Origin: Polyangiaceae bacterium
Lineage (GTDB): Bacteria; Myxococcota_A; Polyangia; Polyangiales; Polyangiaceae
Assembly: GCA_013141295.1 (NCBI GenBank)
Contig: JABFRG010001241.1
Location: 1 to 33,434 of the forward strand
DNA: 33,434 nt
Direction of reading: 5' to 3'
A program made the position numbers and the translations under genes. The notes beneath the pieces are model-generated. The model was not told where the DNA came from, ran no database searches, and saw nothing but the letters and a program-made list of their open reading frames with translations. This document shows positions 26,601 to 33,434 of the stretch, in pieces (the stretch's first letter is position 1; every line of letters begins with the position of its first letter).

Positions 26601-27586
26601 GCGTCATCGGGAATCGGCTGCGGCACGTAGTACTTCCAGTGCTCCTCCAGCTCACCCTCGATGGGCATCAGCGCATCGAGGGCGACCTCGCCGGCCTCGC
26701 GTTTGGCGCGCCACTCCGCGCGCCGCGCATCGAGGGGACCGAGAACCCGGTCGCCGTCCGGGGTCCATCCGTGCTTCTTGCACATCGCCAGCCAGGTGAG
26801 GCCGAGGCTGTTCTGCAGTAGCCACTCCACCATGTATCGCTCGGTGAACATCTGCGTCTTCGACGCAATCTCGTGCGGCTCAATCTTGCCGCCGCCGTTG
26901 ATCTTGGCGTCGAGGGCTTCGCGGTCGGGATCGTTCCAGTACTGGTATACCCAGCCGAGCGTGGTGTCGTCGGTCCACGCCGAAGCGAGCGCCGGCTCGT
27001 CGAGCCGCTCGATCACTTCGCGGAGCGTGGCCGCGGGCACCGGGAACAGCCGCGCGAGGCCGACATCGCCGAAGAGCCCCGGCAGGTCCAGCGCCAGCTC
27101 ATCGAAGACGAGCTGTAGCAGCGTGGCATAGCCCTCGGTGGCGTCGGTGGTGCCGTTGATGCACAGGGTCGGCGCGAACTCGCGAAACTCGCGGTAGCCG
27201 CGGCTGCTCCAGCCACCGGTGACGACCAGCGGCTTGGAGAGGCCGAGCGCCTCTAGATGTCGCAGGAGCACCAGGCGGTTGATGAGCGTGGCCGCCGCCT
27301 CCTTCTCAGCTTGGGCGAATAGGCGCTCCGCCGTAACCTTGTGCTCCGCCTTATTCTTGGGCTTCGTGGCGCGCGCCCGCTCGTCGACCCATGCTTCGAT
27401 GCGCTCGCGCCGCTTCTTGTGCGTCTCGTCGAGGCCCGCCTGCCCAATGGGTACCGAGAGCCGGTAGCGACGGTCGGCCTCGTCGTGGATCGCCCGCAAA
27501 AGGCGACCCCGTAGGCCCTTCTCCGGGTCTTGTTGGGTGCCGCGAATGGTTTCGGCGAGCAGCTTCTTGGCGTTCGGTGCAAGCAT
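23618..27586 (-). CDS. pglX: BREX adenine-specific methyltransferase PglX, first copy
   Basis: This 1322-residue protein has the PglX plan: an N-terminal helical domain, a Class I methyltransferase with motif I DPACGSG near residue 343 and motif IV NPPY near 569, a target-recognition region (about 650-1050) and a conserved C-terminal domain (KRFTEVQKLLEELND onward). PglX adds methyl groups to adenine in a non-palindromic motif in characterised BREX systems and is also needed for phage exclusion. The ATG at 27586 (MLAPNAKK) is preferred. The open frame reaches a TTG at 27604 that adds six residues with no family match. The specificity region around 24,900-25,200 falls to about 50% GC against about two thirds elsewhere, suggesting exchange. 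The stop at 23618 lies within the start region of the second copy. Confidence 0.94.
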   Translation of the reverse strand: MLAPNAKKLLAETIRGTQQDPEKGLRGRLLRAIHDEADRRYRLSVPIGQAGLDETHKKRRERIEAWVDERARATKPKNKAEHKVTAERLFAQAEKEAAATLINRLVLLRHLEALGLSKPLVVTGGWSSRGYREFREFAPTLCINGTTDATEGYATLLQLVFDELALDLPGLFGDVGLARLFPVPAATLREVIERLDEPALASAWTDDTTLGWVYQYWNDPDREALDAKINGGGKIEPHEIASKTQMFTERYMVEWLLQNSLGLTWLAMCKKHGWTPDGDRVLGPLDARRAEWRAKREAGEVALDALMPIEGELEEHWKYYVPQPIPDDAVEKAPESVHAIKLLDPACGSGHFLVIAFGLLAALYREEARHNGTTITDKEIAESILENNLFGIDIDPRAIQIAAAGLYLKAKSLAKGAHPKRLNLVAPVLQLGNLPADDAAVVQLRRELKEQAGIPEDLTTKLLTALAGVDYLGSLLKVDAAVEDAIKHVELEFERTRGQGDLFGGFPKKKVKISAEQAKATIVDKLEEFLSKCSKSEDLGLRLDGEQLAAGVRLVRIAKEGTYDVVVGNPPYQGTSKTNAFGYVAATYPRGKADLYAAFLERGLQLARSGGISALLTMRGWMFLGQFAELRKGLLRENDLRSIGDFDRGAFDDVPNEVLAVAAPVFRRAPHPGVPSVAMQPTPLDDKSYDRERTKRKRGALLAQLGRHDFDPRGFEVIGGEPIVYWWSPSLLSQYAAVPKLGETSPARFGLNSGNNARFLRKHWEVARASCLSTRTNVPYRASLETTWTRYMKGSAGICWIDPCDDVCVWYGNGLQIKVLAAHLYGSYSRQIRNERVYFGYGVGFSMIGASFSGRAHRWRAVIDGMAASLYPPNPAETVCLMNSSRAKYVLESLNPTVHFQVGDVNRLPMFEVPHAEAIFACVEEMFGIHESHRETSTEFSEPGPSSWASVQSWAQAAVDHEGQGEPSPFRQLPEPSLPEAIVSFSIGVALGRFTPAGGQPSISEGTLFVSLEERAIGESLSEAWAQHGAAVGNGDDLSTYLRKSFFDYHKKVYENRPIYFPLSSAKRSFVAFVSIHRWTDTTLSDLLADHLVPTKRRLDGELDDLRAARASGTNKGKAEKRFTEVQKLLEELNDFIAKVTQIAEKGPSPVDDKTTKREVDARYTMDLDDGVMVNSGALWPLLEPQWKDPKKWWKELANAQGKKDYDWSHLAARYFPSRVKKKCHEDPSLAVSHKCFWELHPAKAYAWELRLQDEIRPDFTIDEPGSDAARAKFLADHAAEAAEIDAKEAKRRAKKNTPAPEQADIAFEESESQEQWQDADA
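23714..24231 (-). repeat. Direct repeat: C-terminal coding block of the first pglX
   Basis: This is the partner of 20005-20522, in the same orientation at offset 3709. Crossing over between the pair would remove 3709 bases and leave one intact pglX with the first copy's specificity region. Confidence 0.85.
26802..26881 (-). repeat. Second pglX homology block (N-terminal side), first copy
   Basis: This is the partner of 22877-22956, with 69 of 80 bases matching and an offset of 3925. Its offset differs from that of the C-terminal pair by 216 bases, reflecting insertions or deletions in the diverged middle. Confidence 0.75.
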
Positions 27587-27613
27587 TCCAGTGCAACGTG
27601 ACAACGGGTTAGA

Positions 27614-28003
27614 TTAGAGAGCGACATCCAAAACAATGGAGACAATAGCTCCATTTTCGATTCGACAAGAGCCGGGGATGGCAACGTGCTCCGCTGCTGA
27701 ATGATGACGCTGCGCAGCAAACGTGAAGAGTTTGCTGCCGGACGGAGCGGTGAACGACATCTCCCCTGATTGGTTCGCGTACGCCCCCAGCAAAAACGGC
27801 TCTGTGACCCCGCCGTTGCGCCAAGAGATCCCAATCTCCGTCGACCAGGTTTTATTGCTCGCAAGAGCCAGCTGGAGCGCAGGGATGTGACGTGCGACGA
27901 CGTTGGCGTCGCTTCGAGGAAACCAAATTCGATACTGGGCGTCGCCCTTGTTTGTATTCTGTCGACGACTGTACATCTGAATCGGTACGGTTACTACGCT
28001 CAT
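27614..28003 (-). CDS. Unknown 129-residue protein inserted between brxC and pglX
   Basis: I do not recognise this protein. The ATG at 28003 is preceded by GGGAGG at ideal spacing, and the gene is cleanly fitted: 44 bases after the brxC stop and 27 bases before the pglX start. By direct count the gene is about 55% G+C, while adjacent brxC sequence is nearer 68%, which suggests separate acquisition. The sequence looks like a small beta-rich soluble domain (TVPIQMYSR, YRIWFP, STEIGISWRNGG, EMSFTAPSGSKLFTF, AIVSIVLDVAL). It has no signal peptide, membrane helix, cysteine pair or nuclease motif. The position inside a core BREX operon implies co-expression. It could be an accessory factor, a regulator of PglX toxicity or passenger cargo. 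Confidence 0.8.
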   Translation of the reverse strand: MSVVTVPIQMYSRRQNTNKGDAQYRIWFPRSDANVVARHIPALQLALASNKTWSTEIGISWRNGGVTEPFLLGAYANQSGEMSFTAPSGSKLFTFAAQRHHSAAEHVAIPGSCRIENGAIVSIVLDVAL

Positions 28004-28047
28004 GGATTCCTCCCAAATTCCTGTGGCCGATGCTCAGCCGCTAGGTC

Positions 28048-31000
28048 TCAAACAATCCTCACGCGGGCGCCCTTGTCGAGGAGCGGGCCGATGCGGTCTT
28101 CCAGCTCTTTGAACACGGCCTGGAGCTGCTCGCGGCTCGCCACTTCGCGGCCGCGCAGGTGGGTGTCGACCTTGATGATCTGGCCGTCGGTCTTCTTGCT
28201 CAGCTCCTCGTCGAGGCGATCGTTGGACTGCTCTTCGGCCTGGTGAACGCGGCTGGCGAATCGGTCGCGTACCTCGACGAGCGTGGGCGAAACGGCCTCG
28301 GCGGTGGTGTCGACCAGAATCTCGGCGACCGGCCGCAGGACGCGGTGCGCCTGGTCGGCGTCGAGATGCGCGAACCCGGGCCGCGTCTTCACGCGGGCGC
28401 GAATGGCCTCCGCCTCGGCGTTCTGCTTGTTGAGAATCGCGCGACGTTCCTCGACGTACCGCGCGCGAATGCGCTCGATGGCCGGGGCGAGCGGGCCGAC
28501 ATCCCGCCAGGGGCGTTCGGCTGCCATATGGCTCGTGAGGGCCGCAGCGTCCTCCTCGATGCCGCCGAGCGCTTGCAACTGATGGAGCTGCGATAGCTGG
28601 ACATCGCACGTTGCCGCCGCTTGTTGCGCCGTCTCGATGGCGCTGTCGGTCAGCTCGCCGGCGAACATGCCGAGCTGCTGCAAGCCATCGCGCAAGACGT
28701 CGAGGCTGCGCTTCACCTCGACCACCGTCTTTTGCACCTGGCGGGAGCGACAGCACTCTTCGAGTGCCTTCGCGAGCTTCTGGAGCGCGGCGGGAAGCGG
28801 CGGGCGGCCGGGCAGCTTGTCGAAGCGACGCTCCACGTCGCGAAGGCGGTCGCGCTGCTGGGGAAAGACCTGGAAGGTTGCGTCGGCGATGGGCTCGTCG
28901 TCGGGCTCGGGATCGAGCTGCAGGTAGGTTTGAAACAACTTGCGAATGGCGATGCGGTCGCGCGCGCTCACCTCGCCCTCGGTGGCGGGGAAGAGCTCGG
29001 CGCGGCGAAAATCACGATCGCGAATGAAGAGGTCGCGAACGCCAGGATCCTGGTGCGACGTGATGTCGTCCCCGTGCTCCGGTCGAATGCGAATCTTCTT
29101 TCCGCGCAAGAGGCCCGCGCAGCAGGCCTTCACCAGGTCGGGCGCGTAGCCATACGGAGGGCTGACGAACGTGCCCACCAGGGTCTGGCCGGAGAGTCCG
29201 CCGTTCTGCTCGATTTCCTGGGCAATGCGCGTGGGGTACAGGCCCGCGCAAGAGGCCACGTACTTGCCGGCGTCGAGCGTGAGAATCCCGAGCCCGCCGT
29301 CCATGAACTTGGTGGAGGGGCCGGTGAGGTCCTTCTCCAGGAGCTGGTTCAGCTCGGCGGGCGAAATGGCAATTTCCGAGAAGTGCGGATACAGGTCAGG
29401 GAGCACGCGGGTTGCGACGGCGCTGAGCGCCGCAGCGAACGAGCTGCCCGCGTCGCGTGGTCGAATGTGCTGTCCGCGAAAGTAGACGGCGCCTTCGAGG
29501 AACGACTCGGCGACTGCGTTGCGCACCCGTGCGTCGAGCTCGTCGAACCGTGTCTCCTCTTCGACGAGCAATCGCTGCTTCTCGCGCGTGAGCGACTCGC
29601 GCCGCGGGCGGTAGCGCTCCAGCATACGGTCGGAACGCGCCACCTGGCGTGCGTGTTCTTCAATGGCCGCCGACTCCCCCACGAGCCAGAGCAAGCGGTT
29701 CCGAAGCTGATCTTGATCGCTCTTCGGCACCCATGCGCTGGAAAGGCGGTCCTCTTTGCGGCCGAGAAAGCGGAAGTCGACGGCCACCGTGGAGTCTTCT
29801 CGCGCGTCCTGAAGTTTCACGTCGTGTGCCTGACGGCCGTCGGAGAACCAGAGCGTCCACGGGAAGGTGCGACCTTTCCAGCGAGGTCGCTCTTGCATGG
29901 CCCCCACCAGCGCCTTGATGGCCTGCTGCGTGATCTCGCTGATCTGCTCCTGCGTGACGCCAATGTCGTCGCGCTCCCGCTGCCATTCCTGGCCGGCGGA
30001 GCTTTGAATCTTGAATCCGTGTTTCTCGGAGTACGAGAGCAGGCTGGCTGTTCGCAGCTTCTCGAGCGCCTCCGTTACTGCCTGCACGCGGTTGCCTTCG
30101 CCGAGCCGCGAATACAAGCATGCAGCCACCAGCGGCGGCATGGTGGGTGTCTGCTCCTGAATGAGCTCGAGGAGCGCCACCGCCTTGGCAACACGCTGTG
30201 CGAGAACGTCGTCGCGCACCAAGGGATCGTTGAAGATGCGCGCGAGCGTGGTCTGCACGTCGGCGTCGAGTGCGGAGTGCTGCACCTCATAGATGGCGTC
30301 GATGGTCACGAGCGAGCCCACCTCGCCGTCGGCCAGCTTCTGCTCGCGAAACAGCTCGCCCAGGAGCTGAAGGAGGCCGCGAATGGCGTGGTCATCGCCC
30401 TGAATGCGCGTCGATCGGGTGCGAAGGTTGGATGTAACCTGCATGAGAAGGTCGATGTGCCCGGGTAGCATCGGATACACTTCGGCGAAGTCTTCTTCGG
30501 TAATCTCCTCGCAGGCGTAGCCGTAGAGCTTGAGATCGCCGCGATGCTTGGCGAAGACCTCGCGGAGCTGGCTCTCCATGGCCGGCTTCTTTTTGAGCAG
30601 GCGCTTGTGGACGACGTCGCGAATGTTCGTCGTGCCGAGGTGCACGCGGAGGTTGGTGGGAAAGCGGTCCTTCAGCTTGCCGAGGTTGTTGTTCTCGGCC
30701 TGGTCTTCCAGCTTCTGCTGACCGGTGGCGAAGAGCCACACGCGGCCCTTCAGCCGCTGGCCCAGCTCCGACACGAACGATTGCAGCTTGAGCATGCGGC
30801 TCTCGTCCTGGTGAACATACTGGCTCACCTCGTCCACGACGATGAACAGCGCCTTGCCGTCGGCACGGATGTTGACCATCGCGTCGATGGACTCCACCAC
30901 CTCACGCACGCTGGTGCCGGCTCCCGTGCGAGCGCCGGCGCGACTGTCGATCCAGCTCGTGGGCTCGGGGTAGCGGTCGGGCTTCATCACGTGCAGCACG

Positions 31001-31671
31001 TGCGAGAAGTGGTCGTCGGCCTGCTCTTCTTCCTTGGCGAGCTTCCAGTCCTTCCCGAGCGCCTTCTTTGCGGTGGCGACGAAGGCTTCCCACTCCCCGT
31101 CTCGCTCGAGCTTGAGCTCGAAGTCGGCCACCAGGTTGCTCTTGGAGCAGTACCCGAGCCGCGCTTGCACCAAGCGGACGATGGCCGAGTGAATGTGCTC
31201 GTTGTCGCGGGCGACGCCGCCGATGTCGAATACCACCGCGATGGGGTTCAAGCGCTTGGCGAGGGCATCCCATGCGTCCACCAGCTCTTGCCGTCGTGGC
31301 GAATCGTCGCGGTTGAGCAGTGCCGTCGAGAGCAGCGTGCCGTCGGGCAGCTTCACGCCGTCGAGCGACAGACCCAAGAGCTTGGCAAAGCTCGACTTAC
31401 CGGAGCCGAAGAAGCCGGAGATCCAGGAGGCCGGCAGCTCGGGACCGTTCTTCTTTTGCAGCTCGGCATGTACGTTCCGCAGCAGATGCACGAACTGCTC
31501 GTGAATACCCGACTTCACGCGGCGCCCGCGCGGATCGCCGTCAGGGTACCCACCGGTGATGATGTACTCACCGACCTCGGCCTGGAGCTTCTCCGGCGAC
31601 TGCTCGTGGAAGTAGACGACCGGCGGAATGTCCCGGGTGACGTCGGCGACGAACAGATCTCGAATCTTCAT
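28048..31671 (-). CDS. brxC: BREX P-loop ATPase BrxC
   Basis: This 1207-residue ATPase begins MKIRDLFVADVTRDI, matching the usual BrxC start. It has Walker A GFFGSGKSS (about 86-94) and Walker B FIVVDEVSQYV (about 276-286), followed by a long helical C-terminal half with coiled-coil character. BrxC is an essential BREX component, an ORC/Cdc6-like AAA protein (related to PglY) thought to act on DNA with the other Brx proteins. A GTG at 31683 (MSPPMKIRD) overlaps the brxB stop as GTGA and adds four residues. I prefer the ATG on family grounds, but the GTG may be used through translational coupling. Confidence 0.94.
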   Translation of the reverse strand: MKIRDLFVADVTRDIPPVVYFHEQSPEKLQAEVGEYIITGGYPDGDPRGRRVKSGIHEQFVHLLRNVHAELQKKNGPELPASWISGFFGSGKSSFAKLLGLSLDGVKLPDGTLLSTALLNRDDSPRRQELVDAWDALAKRLNPIAVVFDIGGVARDNEHIHSAIVRLVQARLGYCSKSNLVADFELKLERDGEWEAFVATAKKALGKDWKLAKEEEQADDHFSHVLHVMKPDRYPEPTSWIDSRAGARTGAGTSVREVVESIDAMVNIRADGKALFIVVDEVSQYVHQDESRMLKLQSFVSELGQRLKGRVWLFATGQQKLEDQAENNNLGKLKDRFPTNLRVHLGTTNIRDVVHKRLLKKKPAMESQLREVFAKHRGDLKLYGYACEEITEEDFAEVYPMLPGHIDLLMQVTSNLRTRSTRIQGDDHAIRGLLQLLGELFREQKLADGEVGSLVTIDAIYEVQHSALDADVQTTLARIFNDPLVRDDVLAQRVAKAVALLELIQEQTPTMPPLVAACLYSRLGEGNRVQAVTEALEKLRTASLLSYSEKHGFKIQSSAGQEWQRERDDIGVTQEQISEITQQAIKALVGAMQERPRWKGRTFPWTLWFSDGRQAHDVKLQDAREDSTVAVDFRFLGRKEDRLSSAWVPKSDQDQLRNRLLWLVGESAAIEEHARQVARSDRMLERYRPRRESLTREKQRLLVEEETRFDELDARVRNAVAESFLEGAVYFRGQHIRPRDAGSSFAAALSAVATRVLPDLYPHFSEIAISPAELNQLLEKDLTGPSTKFMDGGLGILTLDAGKYVASCAGLYPTRIAQEIEQNGGLSGQTLVGTFVSPPYGYAPDLVKACCAGLLRGKKIRIRPEHGDDITSHQDPGVRDLFIRDRDFRRAELFPATEGEVSARDRIAIRKLFQTYLQLDPEPDDEPIADATFQVFPQQRDRLRDVERRFDKLPGRPPLPAALQKLAKALEECCRSRQVQKTVVEVKRSLDVLRDGLQQLGMFAGELTDSAIETAQQAAATCDVQLSQLHQLQALGGIEEDAAALTSHMAAERPWRDVGPLAPAIERIRARYVEERRAILNKQNAEAEAIRARVKTRPGFAHLDADQAHRVLRPVAEILVDTTAEAVSPTLVEVRDRFASRVHQAEEQSNDRLDEELSKKTDGQIIKVDTHLRGREVASREQLQAVFKELEDRIGPLLDKGARVRIV

Positions 31672-31679
31672 GGGTGGGC

Positions 31680-32318
31680 TCACGGATAGATGCGGGGGCG
31701 GTAGTCGCGGTCGGCGTCGAGCTCGCCCATGAACGACAGGGCAGTCGTGTCTTTGCGCTCGCCGGGGTACAGGAGCACGACCGGGATGTTGCGGGTCTTG
31801 CCATCGATGTGCTTGAGCAACGCCGACGAGCGGAAGAACGGGTAGAGCGCGCCGGCGCGACCGATGAGCACGAGCGTGCGGTCGGCGCCGTCGGGATGCT
31901 TCTCGGCGAAGTCGGCGATGAGCGCCGCGACGTCGGCCGCGATGCCATCGGGCCCCTCGATGTGAGGCGCGATCTTGTCGCGCAGGTGCGCCAGAGCCCG
32001 CTCGGGATCTTTCTCGAAGAGTCGCTTTTCACGGGTGATGAGCGCCTGCACGTTGGCCTCTCCGGTCTTGCGAATACGTGCGAGAAGGAGTTGCTGCAGT
32101 GAGATGGGCAGGACGCCCCAGCCGGCGTTGCGCAGATCGTCGGTCAGCCGACGCATGAGGCCGCGGAGCTTGAACTCGTCGGCCGGTCGATAGGGAAGTA
32201 TCGCAAAGCGATAGTTGCGCATCGTGCTGATCTGCGGTCCGCCCTCGGCGAGCAGATCGCGACGCAGGGCCGCGACGCCCTCGTCGAGCGTCTGTTGCGT
32301 GAAGAGCGGCTCGGTCAT
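31680..32318 (-). CDS. brxB: BREX protein BrxB (DUF1788)
   Basis: The 212-residue protein starts at an ATG at 32318 whose ATGA overlaps the brxA stop. The open frame extends 123 codons upstream within brxA, but that part is an Arg-rich shadow. DUF1788 features include RNYRFAILPYRPADEFKLR near residue 35 and a LVLIGRAGALYPFFRSSALL stretch followed by PVVLLYPGER in the C-terminal third. BrxB has no known enzymatic motif but is required in characterised BREX systems. Its neighbours brxA and brxC in this order are diagnostic. Confidence 0.92.
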   Translation of the reverse strand: MTEPLFTQQTLDEGVAALRRDLLAEGGPQISTMRNYRFAILPYRPADEFKLRGLMRRLTDDLRNAGWGVLPISLQQLLLARIRKTGEANVQALITREKRLFEKDPERALAHLRDKIAPHIEGPDGIAADVAALIADFAEKHPDGADRTLVLIGRAGALYPFFRSSALLKHIDGKTRNIPVVLLYPGERKDTTALSFMGELDADRDYRPRIYP

Positions 32319-33121
32319 GACGGGCTCACCCCCGCGAGCTCGGCCCACGCCGAGAGCGAGGGCGCGTGCCACTCCACCTCCGTGAGCTGCGCCATGCGGC
32401 GGAACTGGATGTTGGGCAGCGCACGCAAACGCTGGTCGAGAAAGCCCTCGGTGAGACCCACGGATGCGAGGTACGCGTTCTCGGTGAGGGTGCCTGCGAA
32501 GCCGAGCCCGCGCAGGAGATAGAGCAGGTACTCCAGCGCCACGTCGGGCACCTTCGGCAGCAAGAGCGGCCGCGGATTGGGTTTGGCCGCGATGAGACCG
32601 GCTTCGGAGGCGGCGGAGATCAGCTTGCTTGCAAATTGCACGCAGGTAGCTTCGGCCCAGCGCTCGGGGAACTCCGTTTTTACCCAACGAAGGGCGACAT
32701 CACGGTCCACCTTCGGGCTCGGGAGGCCGCGACGCTGCACCAGAAACTCCCCGGTGAACCGGCGGTACAGCGGATCGGAGAGCTGGAGGTGCCAGTGACA
32801 GATGGCCTGCCGCGTGGAGGTCTCCATCCCGCGCCACCGGCGGAGCACCGCGAGCGACTCCGGATACACATCGTAGCGATCCGCGAAGTTCGCGAGCAGG
32901 AAGCGGGTGCGCTCGAGGCTCTTGCTGCCGAACCATCGCTTCTCGAAGGCAAGGAGCGCGCGGCTCGGCCCCGCCACCATCGGGTCCGCATGCTCCCAGT
33001 AGGAGCGCGAATCTTCGACGCCGAGCGCCAGGCGCAGAATCCGCGTGTGCACGGTGGTGGCCTCGGAAAGCCGCGGCGCGCGGGGGGCATCGGGCTGAGC
33101 GCTAAGGGCCACCGCGAGCAC
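32315..33121 (-). CDS. brxA: BREX protein BrxA (DUF1819)
   Basis: This 268-residue protein has DUF1819 features: an N-terminal segment after about 25 variable residues (VHTRILRLALGVEDSR), a central ALLAFEKRWF and LANFADRYDVYP, then WHLQLSDPLYRRFTGEF and a C-terminal helical region. BrxA is a small DNA-binding, largely helical protein in the family. The GTG at 33121 lies one base after the preceding stop and is preceded by GGAGGGG, which supports it over any internal start. The stop overlaps the brxB ATG. It is somewhat longer than typical BrxA proteins, mostly at the N-terminus. Confidence 0.88.
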   Translation of the reverse strand: MLAVALSAQPDAPRAPRLSEATTVHTRILRLALGVEDSRSYWEHADPMVAGPSRALLAFEKRWFGSKSLERTRFLLANFADRYDVYPESLAVLRRWRGMETSTRQAICHWHLQLSDPLYRRFTGEFLVQRRGLPSPKVDRDVALRWVKTEFPERWAEATCVQFASKLISAASEAGLIAAKPNPRPLLLPKVPDVALEYLLYLLRGLGFAGTLTENAYLASVGLTEGFLDQRLRALPNIQFRRMAQLTEVEWHAPSLSAWAELAGVSPS

Positions 33122-33122
33122 C

Positions 33123-33434
33123 CTACCCCTCCACCTTGAAGAACGGGAGCGGGTACTCGGTGGGAAGCGGGCTGGCGGAGACGAGCGCCGCCGCCAGCCG
33201 CTTCACCGCAGCGTCGGGAGCTGCAGGGGCCGCGCCTTTGAGTTGCCGGCCTCCGGGCACCACCGTGAACGGCGCTTCGCCGCCGAGGCCCGCGAAAGCC
33301 TCGGCGAGCTTCGCGGGTGAGAGCGGGCCCACGAGCGGAAGCGGCAAGGGGAGTGCGTCCGCAGGGCTCCGTCCGCTGCGCTTGAGGGCAGCGAGGCGAT
33401 CGGAGACCTGCTCGTCGACCTCGAAGCCGAGGAA
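33123..33434 (-). CDS. brxE: Partial gene, probable BrxE of type 6 BREX
   Basis: The frame is open from the right edge to a TAG at 33123-33125, giving the last 103 residues (from FLGFEVDEQ to LPFFKVEG). The start lies outside the window. A TTG at 33347 is an internal codon, not a convincing start. The fragment is Ala/Pro/Leu-rich with no catalytic motif. Identity is inferred mainly from context: in type 6 BREX, brxE precedes brxA, the gap to brxA is one base, and all other type 6 genes follow in order. An unrelated upstream gene cannot be excluded without the N-terminus. Confidence 0.55.
   Translation of the reverse strand, partial: FLGFEVDEQVSDRLAALKRSGRSPADALPLPLPLVGPLSPAKLAEAFAGLGGEAPFTVVPGGRQLKGAAPAAPDAAVKRLAAALVSASPLPTEYPLPFFKVEG

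Noticed and set aside
28621-30468. 615-codon plus-strand frame opposite brxC
   Set aside because: It is a GC-rich antisense shadow of a gene with clear family motifs on the minus strand. It encodes no recognisable domain.
30544-31689. 381-codon plus-strand frame opposite the N-terminus of brxC
   Set aside because: The Walker A and B motifs of BrxC are on the minus strand. This frame has no motif.
13382-33434. Type 1 or type 2 BREX
   Set aside because: There is no Lon-like brxL (type 1) and no pglW kinase or pglY (type 2). The set brxA-B-C-pglX-pglZ-brxD-brxHI fits type 6.

Overview
The window is GC-rich (roughly two thirds G+C by eye, with pockets near 50-55%) and uses ATG, GTG and TTG starts with frequent 4-base gene overlaps. 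A lipoprotein carrying fibronectin-III-like and RCC1-like repeats at the left edge, together with base composition, suggests a large-genome Gram-negative such as a myxobacterium (Myxococcota/Polyangia). This is inference: there is no rRNA or other phylogenetic marker. I see no integrase, transposase, tRNA or CRISPR array.

Left flank, 1-5811. A minus-strand RCC1-repeat lipoprotein gene runs off the left edge and is broken by an apparent single-base frameshift near 1674. Divergent from it is a Schlafen/AlbA_2-type ATP-binding regulator with four in-frame 21-base repeats and a palindrome over its ribosome-binding site. Then come an endonuclease/exonuclease/phosphatase-fold protein and an unrecognised protein with cysteine pairs, VPVPQY repeats and two Tudor/SH3-like modules.

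Main block, 5838 to beyond 33434, all on the minus strand. Read in the direction of transcription (right to left) it holds a BREX system of the type 6 layout: brxE (partial, cut by the window edge), brxA, brxB, brxC, a 129-residue unknown gene, pglX, a second pglX, pglZ, brxD, brxHI. An ASCH-domain gene follows. Next is a Zorya type I set in the permuted order zorD-zorA-zorB-zorC. Most junctions are tight (4- or 8-base overlaps), so BREX, ASCH and Zorya form one co-directional defence block of at least 27.6 kb. BREX would mark host DNA with PglX and block phage replication. Zorya would sense envelope perturbation with the ZorA/B ion-driven motor and act on DNA through ZorC/ZorD.

The most unusual points are the tandem pglX genes, with nearly identical C-termini but diverged methyltransferase and specificity regions; the low-GC orphan gene between brxC and pglX; a 230-base spacer with several inverted repeats (one a perfect 12-bp-arm palindrome) between the second pglX and pglZ; the ASCH gene bridging two defence systems; and the zorD-first order.
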